Shown: one piece after another, positions 18,552-26,118 of the stretch
Position numbering within the stretch: position 1 is the stretch's first letter
Layout of the letters: each line of letters opens with the position of its first letter
Assembly (NCBI GenBank): GCA_963697365.1
Contig: CAVONT010000017.1
Span: 372,001-436,000 of the forward strand
DNA: 64,000 nt
Direction: 5' to 3'
From: CAIXZV01 sp963697365
GTDB taxonomy: Bacteria > Chloroflexota > Limnocylindria > Limnocylindrales > CSP1-4
Translations under genes and position numbers: made by a program
Notes under the pieces: model-generated
The model's database searches: none
What the model was told of the DNA's origin: nothing
Seen by the model: the letters and a program-made list of their open reading frames with translations, nothing else

Positions 18552-19583
18552 ATGCCGGAGTTCAAGCTCAGGGATCCCAACCACATCGCCGTCGCGGTGC
18601 TCGGCGCCGGCCGGATGGGCCGGGTGCACGTGCGCAACCTTGGGACGATCCCCAACGCGAACGTGATCGTGGTGGCCGATCCGAACCCGGAGGCGGCGGA
18701 GGCCGGGCGGGTGCTCGCCAACGCGACGCGGGCCGTGCTCGATCCGCTCGAGGCCATCAACGACCCCGAGGTCGAGGCTGTCGTCATCAACACGCCGACG
18801 ACCCTGCACGCCACGCACATCGAGGCCGCCCTGCGCGCCGGCAAGGCCGTCTGGACCGAGAAGCCGATCGCCCAGGAGCTTGCCGACACGGCGAAGATCG
18901 TCGAGCTCTGGAAGGAGACGGGGCTGCCGGTCCAGGTCGGCTTCATGCGCCGCTTCGACCCGGGCTACGTGCGCGCCAAGGAGCTCATCGACTCGGGCGA
19001 GCTGGGCCGGATCGAGCAGTTCCGCGCGCTGTCGCGCGACACCAACCCGCCCCCGCTCGAGTTCCTCCTGACCTGCGGCGGCTCGTTCCTCGACATGTCG
19101 GTGCACGACCTCGACGTCGCCCGGTTCCTCGTGGGCGAGGTGGAGGAGGTCCATGCCTGGGCGTCCGTCCTGTTCGACGAGCGCTTCGCCAAGGCGGACG
19201 ACTGGGACACGTCCGTGATCATGATGAAGTTCCGCAACGGGGCCCTGGGTGTCGTCGAGACCGCCCGGCACTCCAAGTGGGGCTATGACATCCGGGCCGA
19301 GGTCGCCGGAGCGATCGGCAAGGTGATCGTGGACGGCGAGCGCAAGACCCCCGCCACGCACTACCGCGACGTGGCCACCGAGAGCGACCTCTACGGCGAC
19401 TTCATGGACCGTTTCGAGATCGCCTACCGCCGCGAGCTCGAGGTGTTCTTCGAGAACCTCGGCGCCGGCAAGCCGGTCGGCCCCGGTCCGGACGACGCCT
19501 ACGAGACCCTGCGCCTCGCCGTCGCCTGCACCCGCAGCTGGCGCGAGAACCGGCCCGTCCGCCTCGACGAGGTCCAGCCCTAG
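18552..19583 (+). CDS. iolG: Inositol 2-dehydrogenase (IolG), Gfo/Idh/MocA family
   Basis: 343-residue NAD-dependent dehydrogenase that oxidises myo-inositol to 2-keto-myo-inositol, the entry reaction. It has a Rossmann GAGRMGRVH nucleotide motif, the family EKP motif (WTEKPIAQ) with its catalytic lysine, the VQVGFMRRFDP strand and the DMSVHD segment supplying the Asp and His of the active site. An AGGAGGACC site precedes ATG 18552. Position inside the iol operon supports the assignment; a second, damaged iolG-like gene is at 23167. Intact. Confidence 0.9.
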   Translation: MPEFKLRDPNHIAVAVLGAGRMGRVHVRNLGTIPNANVIVVADPNPEAAEAGRVLANATRAVLDPLEAINDPEVEAVVINTPTTLHATHIEAALRAGKAVWTEKPIAQELADTAKIVELWKETGLPVQVGFMRRFDPGYVRAKELIDSGELGRIEQFRALSRDTNPPPLEFLLTCGGSFLDMSVHDLDVARFLVGEVEEVHAWASVLFDERFAKADDWDTSVIMMKFRNGALGVVETARHSKWGYDIRAEVAGAIGKVIVDGERKTPATHYRDVATESDLYGDFMDRFEIAYRRELEVFFENLGAGKPVGPGPDDAYETLRLAVACTRSWRENRPVRLDEVQP

Positions 19584-19651
19584 CCCTGCCTGCTGCCGGC
19601 CCGGATCTGCGGACAGCACCCGGGCCGGCGGAGATCCTGGAGACAGCACGC

Positions 19652-20551
19652 ATGATTCGCGTCGCAAATGCACCCTGCTCGTGGGGTGTGATCGAGAACG
19701 TCGAGGGTGAGACCGGCGGCTACCGCAAGGTGCTCGACGAGATGGCCGAGACCGGCTACGCCGGCACCGAGCTCGGGGACTGGGGCTTCATGCCCACCGA
19801 CCCTGTCGCGCTCCGGGCGGAGCTCGACGCCCGCGGCCTGGAGATGCTGGCCTCGTTCGCCACGCCGTGGTTCCAGGACCCGGCCCGCCACGCCCAGGGC
19901 GAGGAGGATGCGGTCAGGATCGGCAAGCTGCTCAACGCCGTGGGCGGCCCGCGGACGATGATCGTGCTGGGCAACGACCCGTACGGCGACCCCGTGCGCG
20001 GCCAGAACGCCGGGCGGATCACGCCCGAGATGGGCCTCACCGACGACCAGTGGGAGGTCTATGCCGCGGCGGCCAATCGCCTTGCCCGGCGTGTCCGCGA
20101 CGAGGCGGGCGTCCGCACGGTCTTCCACCAGCACCTCGGCACGCTCATCGAGACCGGGGCCGAAGTCCGCCGCTTCCTGGCCCTGACCGACCCGGACCTG
20201 ATCGGGGTGTGCCTGGACACCGGGCACTGGACCTTCGGGACCGGCGAGAACCCGGTGGACGCAGTCCGCGAGTTCGGGGACCGCATCTGGCACGTGCACT
20301 TCAAGGATGCGGATCCGGCGGTCATGGCCGAATCCCGCCGCCAGGGCTGGCACGGCCTCGAGTCGACCGGCCACGGCGTGTTCTGCGAACTGGGCAAGGG
20401 CTCCGTGGACTTCCCGGGCATGCTTGTCGCCCTGCAGGACATCGGGTACGACGACTGGATCGTGGTGGAGCAGGACATCCTGCCCGGCATGGGCCACCCG
20501 AAGGAGAGCGCCCGGCGCAACCGCGAGTACCTGCGGTCGATCGGGCTCTGA
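19652..20551 (+). CDS. IolE-family TIM-barrel protein (inosose dehydratase or isomerase)
   Basis: 299-residue sugar phosphate isomerase/epimerase-fold protein. It opens MIRVANAPCSWGVIE, has TVFHQHLGTLIET, VCLDTGHWTFG, IWHVHFKDAD and WIVVEQDILPG, which supply the metal-binding acidic and histidine residues as in IolE. It is clearly a paralogue of the 11804 gene, but diverged enough that IolI-type inosose isomerase activity is equally possible. It follows iolG by 68 bases in the same operon. The coding end falls inside a 16-bp unit that is repeated three times. Confidence 0.85.
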   Translation: MIRVANAPCSWGVIENVEGETGGYRKVLDEMAETGYAGTELGDWGFMPTDPVALRAELDARGLEMLASFATPWFQDPARHAQGEEDAVRIGKLLNAVGGPRTMIVLGNDPYGDPVRGQNAGRITPEMGLTDDQWEVYAAAANRLARRVRDEAGVRTVFHQHLGTLIETGAEVRRFLALTDPDLIGVCLDTGHWTFGTGENPVDAVREFGDRIWHVHFKDADPAVMAESRRQGWHGLESTGHGVFCELGKGSVDFPGMLVALQDIGYDDWIVVEQDILPGMGHPKESARRNREYLRSIGL

Positions 20552-20583
20552 GTCGATCGGGCTCTGAGTCGATCGGGCTCTGA
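20536..20583. repeat. 16-bp tandem triplication over a stop codon
   Basis: GTCGATCGGGCTCTGA occurs three times without gaps (20536-20551, 20552-20567, 20568-20583). The first copy encodes the last residues and stop of the upstream gene, and the other two copies repeat the stop in frame-independent positions. Confidence 0.9.
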
Positions 20584-20626
20584 CGGACCCTTAGCACTGG
20601 ACGCGCAGCACGGGAAGGTGGCCGGC

Positions 20627-21745
20627 ATGGACAAGGTTCGCATCGGGATCGCAGGCACCAGCTGGTGGGCCGACGCGATGTACCTGCCGGCCATCGCCGG
20701 CCACCCGCTCGCCGACGTGCGCTGCATCGTGGGAGGGCAGCGCGCAGAGCACACGCGCGACTTCGCGGCCCAGTGGGGGATCCCACGCGCGTATGCCCGG
20801 CTCGAGGACATGCTCGAGGCCGAGGAGCTCGATGCGATCCTCGTCCTGACGGCCAACAAGTTCCACCACCCCACGACGCTGGCCGCCCTGGAGCGGGGCC
20901 TCGCGGTCCTGTGCGAGAAGCCCGTGGGTCTCAACGCCCGCCAGGTCCGCGAGATGACCGAGGCAGCCGCGGTGGCCGGCGTGACCACGATGGTCCCGTT
21001 CACCTACCGCTTCATGCCGGCCAACGCCTACCTGCGGGAGCTCGTCGACGAGGGCTTCATCGGCCAGCCGTACCACCTCAACATGCGCTACTACACCGGC
21101 TACGGACGGTCGGGCGCGTATTCGTGGCGGTTCGACGTGGGCGAGGCGGGGTCGGGGATCCTCGGCGACCTCGGCTCACACTGGGTCTACCTGGCGCGCT
21201 GGTACTTCGGCGAGATCCGCGCGGTGAGCGCCGCGTGGACCCATCTCGTGCCCCGCGACCCGCGACCCGACGGCGCCCCCTTCGAGGCGGCCGATGACAC
21301 CATCATCCTCCTGGTCGAGTTCGAGAACGGGGCGACGGGGTCGCTCCACATGACGTCGCTCGCCCACGAGCCGGGGCCCTTCGGGCAGCGTCACGAGATC
21401 GACCTGCACGGGAGCGGCGGCACCCTGCGCGCGATGTGCGACTGGCGCACGATCCAGCGGGTCGAAGGATGCCGGGCCGACGAGGGCGAGCTGCGCGAGC
21501 TGCCCATCCCGGATCACATCTGGAACGGCGCGCGCCACGACACCGTGCACAACACGTACCGCGACGTGTTCCGGACGCAGGAGACGATGACGCGCGCCTT
21601 CGTCACGGCCGTCGCCGAACGGCGGCCCGCCTCGCCGGACTTCGCCGACGGGCTCGCGGTCCAGCGGGTGCTCGACGCTGCCGACCGGAGTGCCCGCCAG
21701 GGACGCCGGGTGGAGATCGCGGAGATCGTCGCCGACGGAGGCTGA
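20627..21745 (+). CDS. Gfo/Idh/MocA-family oxidoreductase
   Basis: 372-residue NAD(P)-dependent sugar/cyclitol dehydrogenase. It has the N-terminal IGIAGTSWWADAMYLPAI dinucleotide fold, the LCEKPVGLN motif with the catalytic lysine, VPFTYRFMPANAYL, and a DLGSHWVYLARW segment with the usual DxxxH pair. The C-terminal sheet includes ATGSLHMTSLAHE. The substrate cannot be read; as the last gene of the operon it may oxidise another inositol isomer or an inosose. ATG 20627 is preferred over GTG 20618 because GGGAAGG lies at suitable distance. Intact. Confidence 0.85.
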   Translation: MDKVRIGIAGTSWWADAMYLPAIAGHPLADVRCIVGGQRAEHTRDFAAQWGIPRAYARLEDMLEAEELDAILVLTANKFHHPTTLAALERGLAVLCEKPVGLNARQVREMTEAAAVAGVTTMVPFTYRFMPANAYLRELVDEGFIGQPYHLNMRYYTGYGRSGAYSWRFDVGEAGSGILGDLGSHWVYLARWYFGEIRAVSAAWTHLVPRDPRPDGAPFEAADDTIILLVEFENGATGSLHMTSLAHEPGPFGQRHEIDLHGSGGTLRAMCDWRTIQRVEGCRADEGELRELPIPDHIWNGARHDTVHNTYRDVFRTQETMTRAFVTAVAERRPASPDFADGLAVQRVLDAADRSARQGRRVEIAEIVADGG

Positions 21746-21785
21746 CCGTCAGCGGGTCGCCGATCCTGCGCGACTCCGCGCCGCC

Positions 21786-21881
21786 CTCGGCCCGCCACCG
21801 CGCCGTCCTCTCGCCGCCCGCCGCGCCGTCCCTCGGCCCGCCCGCCGCGCCGTCCCTCGGCCCGCCCACCGCGCCGTCCCT
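21786..21881. repeat. 24-bp GC-rich tandem repeat, four copies
   Basis: Four imperfect units of the type CTCGGCCCGCCCACCGCGCCGTCC directly before the 108-bp element. No gene in this stretch. Confidence 0.7.
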
Positions 21882-21882
21882 C

Positions 21883-21990
21883 AAACATGTAGCGAATCGG
21901 CGGTTTGCCCTCGTGGCTCAACCCCCGAATCGACAGATCGGCCGTCGAGCCCAGCGTGGAAGTCCGGCGAACGCCACATAGTTGGGGGAT
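21883..21990. repeat. 108-bp structured direct repeat, copy 1
   Basis: Starts AAACATGTAGCGAATC and ends CGAACGCCACATAGTTGGGGGAT. A second copy of identical length is at 22959-23066, on the far side of the HTH gene. The ends are complementary (ATGTAGCG against CGCCACAT, 7 of 8 pairs), so the element could fold with its ends closed. The middle diverges between copies while the ends are kept. Confidence 0.8.
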
Positions 21991-22107
21991 ACCCCCTGGT
22001 GGCTGTGCGACACCGGCTTGACCAGGGGGACTCGCGAGCACGCCCTGCCCACGCCCGGTGGAGTGCAGGTGAGTGGCGCATAAGCGGGCGCTGGTACACA
22101 GGCAGCC

Positions 22108-22921
22108 ATGCAGGACGCCACGATCGATCTCACTCGGGCCGCGCTCGGCCCGTGGCTCGCCGCGCTGCTCCAGCAGGGTCGCTCGCTGCGTCGGCATCAG
22201 CCAGGCGGAGCTGGCCCGTCGGGCGGACACGTCAGACGCCACGATCTGGCGGCTCGAGCACGGCAAGGCGGACCACATCGACCTCGCGGTGGTGGAACGG
22301 GTGCTGGCCGCGCTGGGAATGCGCGGGCGTCTGTCCGTCCAGGGCCGGCACCTGGACGACAGGGTGCGCCAGCTCGACGGCGTCCACGCGGTGTGCAACG
22401 GGTACGGCGGGCGTCGCGTGCGCCGCTTCACCTGGGAGACGGTGCTCGAGGCGATGATCGGGCGCGACCGCCCTCGCGGCTGGATCGACCTCCTCGGGTA
22501 CCGGGCCGCGGACCGTGCGCTGCTCGTGGACGAGACCAAGACTGACCTCCCCGATATGGGCGCACTGCAACGCAGCCTCGCCTTCTACGAGCGTGAGGCG
22601 CCGTATGTCGCCCGTGAACTCGGGTGGGATGTCCGCTCCGTGACGGTGGTCGTGCTCGCGCTCGACACCGAGGTTGTCGCCAGGCGTCTCGCTGACAGCC
22701 GGGACATCGTCGAGCAGGCGTTCCCGGGCAACGTCCGGGCGCTCGATGCCTGGATCCGGGACCCGCGCGCATCACGGCCACGAGGCTGGACCCTCGCGAT
22801 GATCGACCCGGCGTCGCGCAGTGACGCCTGGCTGCGGCAACCCGTCATCGGGACCGTGCGGCGCCGGCCTGCCTATACGGGCTACGCGGATGCTGCGGCG
22901 CGCCTTCTCCGGGCGCCGTGA
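22108..22921 (+). CDS. XRE-type HTH protein with a nuclease-like C-terminal domain (one-base frameshift)
   Basis: Reads MQDATIDLTRAALGPWLAALLQ in one frame, then from about 22185-22195 continues one frame over as GISQAELARRADTSDATIWRLEHGKA, a clear XRE/Cro helix-turn-helix. The C-terminal half (about residues 125-270) holds WIDLLGYRAADRALLVDETKTDL, in which D, E and K sit in the D-(x)n-ExK spacing of PD-(D/E)XK nucleases, followed by helices and a VTVVVLALDTEVV strand. Function unknown. TACACA at 22095-22100 ends seven bases before the ATG, suggesting leaderless transcription. The gene is bracketed by the two 108-bp repeats. The 49681 gene has the same layout. Confidence 0.75.
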
Positions 22922-22958
22922 CCGCCTCGCTGGGCGGGCGCGATCGGGACCGGCCCCC

Positions 22959-23066
22959 AAACATGTGGCGAATCCAGGGTTCGCCACCGTGGCTCAGCCC
23001 TCGATCTGTCGGAATCGCGATCGATCTCAGCGTGGAGGAAGGCCGAACGCCACATAGTTGGGGGAT
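22959..23066. repeat. 108-bp structured direct repeat, copy 2
   Basis: Same start, end and length as copy 1. Here the terminal complement is perfect (ATGTGGCG at 22963-22970 with CGCCACAT at 23048-23055), and an inner hairpin GTGGCGAA/TTCGCCAC can also form. Copies share long identical blocks at both ends (23-base 3' block). Confidence 0.8.
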
Positions 23067-23166
23067 TGGCCACGCTGAGGGATTGGCCGCCGGATCGACG
23101 GACGTGACGGAGCCCGCCCAGCGCGTACCGCCAGACGGGCTCCAGAGCATCTGACCTGCGAAGGGG

Positions 23167-24166
23167 CTAGAGCTTGACCGTCGCGCCTTTCGCGACGGAC
23201 TCGGCGGCTGCCTCGGCGAGCACGAGGGCGGCCCGCCCGTCGGCGAACCCGACCGCCGGCTCGCGGTCCTCCGTGATCGCCGCGACGAACTCGGCCATCT
23301 CGTTCTTGAAGGCCGGCATGTAGCGCTCGAGGAAGAAGTTGAGGATCGGGCCCGCGGCCTCGGTCCCCGTGGCGGTCGCGGCGCGGACCGTCGTGGCGGT
23401 CAGTTGCCGGCCTCGAGCGCGCCGCAGGTCACCGAACGCCTCGAGGCGCTGGTCGTAGCCGTAGGCGCAGCGAGCGGCTGTTGATGATCGTGCACAGGGC
23501 GCCGGTCGCCGCGCGCATGACGACGATCGCCTGGGCGTGGTCCTCGGCCTCCTCGAACGCGGCCGAGCCCGTTGGTCGACACCATCGCCTGGACCTCGAC
23601 GATGTCGCCCAGCAGGAAGCGGGCCATGTCGAAGTCGTGGATGGTCATGTCGCGGAACATGCCGCCGGAGACGGCGAGGTAGGCCGCGGGCGGGGGCTGC
23701 GGGTCGCGGCTGGTGATGCGCAGCGCGCGGACCGGGCCGATCTCGCCGGCCTTGACGCGCATCGCGGACCTCGCGGAAGGAGGGGTCGAAGCGGCGGTTG
23801 AAGCCGAGCATGACGAACGGCGCCTTGTCCGCGATCTCGGCCCAGCTGGCGTCGATCCTGGCCAGGTCGAGGTCGATCGGCTTCTCGCAGCAGGACCTTC
23901 TTGCCCGCGAGCGACCGCGCGCTCGAGCATGTCGATGTGCGTGTTGGTCGGCGTGCCGATCGACCACCGCGTCGATCGACGGCATCCTCGAACGCGTCCT
24001 GCGGCATCGAGGCTGTAGGGGACGCCGTAGGTGCTGCCGAGCGCGCTTGCCGCCGCCTCGATGGGATCGCACACCCAGGGCGAGCTCTGCGTCGGGGGTG
24101 TCGTACGATCGAGCGGGCGTGGACCTGGCCCACGCGGCCGGCCCCGAGCATTGCGATACGGACCAT
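23167..24166 (-). CDS. IolG-like Gfo/Idh/MocA dehydrogenase, copy 2, multiply frameshifted
   Basis: Pieces of one protein lie in all three reverse frames: MVRIAMLGAGRVGQVHARSI (start 24166), then ALGSTYGVPYS, GTPTNTHIDMLERAVARG, a CEKP-like motif (reads LREAD/CEKPIDLDL), FVMLGFNRRFDPSFREV, GPVRALRITSRDPQPPP, GMFRDMTIHDFDMARFLLGD (DxxxH pair), and a C-terminal FLERYMPAFKNEMAEFV to KGATVKL ending at 23167. At least six single-base insertions separate them. All parts look conserved, so sequencing error is likelier than decay. If intact it would be an inositol or related polyol dehydrogenase of about 330 residues. It has its own operator at 24211. Confidence 0.8.
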
Positions 24167-24210
24167 GTGCTTCTCCTGCGTGCGGGGACGCGCTGAAGGA
24201 CTCCTGCTGC

Positions 24211-24222
24211 GTAACCGATTAC
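24211..24222. promoter_or_regulatory. LacI-type operator upstream of the second iolG-like gene
   Basis: GTAACCGATTAC, a near palindrome of the same family as the iol sites, 45 bases upstream of the reverse-strand start at 24166. Confidence 0.6.
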
Positions 24223-24399
24223 ATGGTAGCGACCAGGTGCAAGCCCCGCAGGCCGACCCGGCAGGGTGCGCATCCCGTCGGAGGATCGCCTCATGCGGCG
24301 GTCAGGCGCCCCGCTGCCCGCCGCACCCGCCGCACCCGCCGCCCCACGTCGCCCGTCGCCCGTCGCCACCTGGCCCGTTCGTCCGCCGCCCGCCGCGAA

Positions 24400-24670
24400 C
24401 GCTGCCCACTGGGTGGGCAAACCGTCGCGTGCCCGATCGAATTGGCCCACCGGGTGGGCAGCCTGTCGCCTGGCGGGAGCCAGACCCGCGATTCCGGCCC
24501 ACGGGCGTGGGCAGGACTCGCACGGCACCGGATGGTTGGCCCAGTGGGTGGGCAGCACGGGTGGCGGGCAGCACGGGGAGAGGGCGAGTCACGCCGGCCG
24601 GGCCGGCACGGGGAGAGGGCGAGTTCCGCCGGCGCGGGCCCCCGGCACGGGAGAGGGCGAGTTCCGCCGG
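24400..24670. repeat. Repeat-rich intergenic region
   Basis: Contains several CCCACTGGGTGGGCA / CCCACCGGGTGGGCA palindromes (24402-24560) and then three copies of a 27-bp unit GCACGGGGAGAGGGCGAGTT... at 24571, 24606 and 24645. No coding region is supported between 24167 and 24967. Overlapping open frames are low-complexity and mutually exclusive. Confidence 0.65.
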
Positions 24671-24862
24671 GCATGCCCACGCCGCGCGGGGCCCAGCACG
24701 CAGGCCGCCCCCGCACGGGCAGGCGATCCCAGCCCCGTTCTGGCATGCTGGCCCGGCACCTCGCGGTGGGCGACCATCCACCCCGGTCAACGCCCTCGTT
24801 GTCGCTTGGGAGCGGGACGGTGGCGAAAAGGGGTTGACGGCGCCCATGCGAACCGCTACAGT

Positions 24863-24878
24863 GCGTAATCGATTACGC
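24863..24878. promoter_or_regulatory. Perfect 16-bp LacI-type operator before the sugar ABC transporter
   Basis: GCGTAATCGATTACGC is a perfect palindrome and the best example of the site family, 90 bases upstream of the binding-protein start. It links the transporter to the inositol regulon. Confidence 0.7.
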
Positions 24879-24967
24879 GGCCAAACGCGACCATGCCCCA
24901 GAGGGACATCAGGGGCCCGGCGCACCGCGGAGTCGTCAAGCCACATCGGCGGAGGAGAAGAGAGCAC

Positions 24968-25954
24968 ATGGATCTCACTCGGACTGCGCGTCTGGCCGGC
25001 CTCATGGTCGCTGGCGCGATGATCCTGAGCGCGTGCGGCGGCACCACGGCCACAACGGCCCCCGCGGCGACCGACGCTCCCGCAGCCACCGAGGCCCCGG
25101 CCACCGGCGACATCAACATCGGCGTCGCCTTCCCCAACAGCGACACCTTCCTCAGCCGCGTCCAGGACGGCATGAAGGTCAAGGCTGACGAGCTCGGCGT
25201 CAAGATCAACATCTCGGACGCCAAGGACGACACCGCGGCCCAGCTGAGCCAGGTGGAGAACTTCGTCTCGCAGGGCGTCAGCGCGATCATCGTGGTCCCG
25301 GTCGACACCAGCGCAGCGCAGCCCATGGCTGATGCCGCGAAGAAGGCCAACATCCCGATCGTCTTCGTCAACCGCAACCCGTCCATCGCGGGCGTCCCGT
25401 ACGTGGGCTCTGACTCCCTGTACGCGGGCCAGGTCGAGATGGAGGAGCTTGCCAAGCTCGCCGGCAACAAGGGTGACGTCGTCATCCTCCAGGGCCAGGT
25501 CACCAACGAGGCCGCCGTCCTCCGCACCCAGGGCTGCAACGAGAAGGCCGAAGCCGCAGGCATGAAGGTCGTCGCGACCCAGTCCGGCGAGTGGGACCGC
25601 GCCAAGGGCCAGGCCATCACCGAGAACTGGATCCAGTCCGGCACCCTCAAGGAGGGCATGGTCGTCTGCGCGAACAACGACGAGATGGCGCTTGGCGCGA
25701 TCAACGCGCTCAAGGCCGCCAACATCCTGGACAAGGTCTGGGTCGGCGGCGTTGATGCCACCTCCGAGGCGCTCGCCGCCATGGAGGCCGGGGAGCTCGA
25801 GGTCACCGTCTTCCAGGATGCCAAGGGCCAGGGCGCCGGCGGCGTGCAGGCCGCGGTCGACCTGGTCGGCGGCAAGACCGTTCCGGACTACGTGGACATC
25901 CCCTACGTCCTCGTGACCCCCGCGAACATCGCCGACTTCCAGGGCGCGAACTAG
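24968..25954 (+). CDS. ABC transporter sugar-binding lipoprotein (CUT2, RbsB/IbpA-like)
   Basis: 328-residue periplasmic-binding-protein type 1 lipoprotein for import of a sugar or cyclitol. The N-terminus is a signal peptide ending in the lipobox LSAC (MILSACGG), then an Ala/Thr/Pro-rich linker of about 25 residues, then INIGVAFPNSDTFLSRVQDGM, SAIIVVPVDTSAAQPMAD, PIVFVNRNP, GDVVILQGQVTNEA, VVCANNDEMALGAINALK and VGGVDATSEALAAM, all standard CUT2 sugar-binding segments. GGAGGAGAAGAG precedes ATG 24968. Its operator and neighbours make myo-inositol the most likely ligand (inference). Intact. Confidence 0.9.
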   Translation: MDLTRTARLAGLMVAGAMILSACGGTTATTAPAATDAPAATEAPATGDINIGVAFPNSDTFLSRVQDGMKVKADELGVKINISDAKDDTAAQLSQVENFVSQGVSAIIVVPVDTSAAQPMADAAKKANIPIVFVNRNPSIAGVPYVGSDSLYAGQVEMEELAKLAGNKGDVVILQGQVTNEAAVLRTQGCNEKAEAAGMKVVATQSGEWDRAKGQAITENWIQSGTLKEGMVVCANNDEMALGAINALKAANILDKVWVGGVDATSEALAAMEAGELEVTVFQDAKGQGAGGVQAAVDLVGGKTVPDYVDIPYVLVTPANIADFQGAN

Positions 25955-25962
25955 GAACCGGC

Positions 25963-25991
25963 GTCCCGGGTCGGCTCCGTCGCCCCGGGAC
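25963..25991 (+). terminator. Hairpin between binding protein and ATPase genes
   Basis: GTCCCGGG (25963-25970) pairs with CCCGGGAC (25984-25991). No U-tract. Such hairpins after binding-protein genes often stabilise that message or partly end transcription, keeping the binding protein in excess; here that is inference. Confidence 0.45.
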
Positions 25992-26118
25992 TGCTACTCG
26001 CACATGTACGTGCTCGGAGGCCCGGTTCCACTGGGTCTCCGAGCCTTATTGTTTCCACGGGCTGGTGCCCTGGAACATCGGACCACTGGGTCGTACCTGA
26101 CGCAGGGTGAGGCAGCGA

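Noticed and set aside
21786..21881. CRISPR array
   Set aside because: The 24-bp units are contiguous with no spacers, and no cas gene is present.
24300..24967. Coding sequence in the iolG2-transporter gap
   Set aside because: Open frames overlap in several frames on both strands, are dominated by Arg/Pro/Gly, and cover direct repeats and operators.
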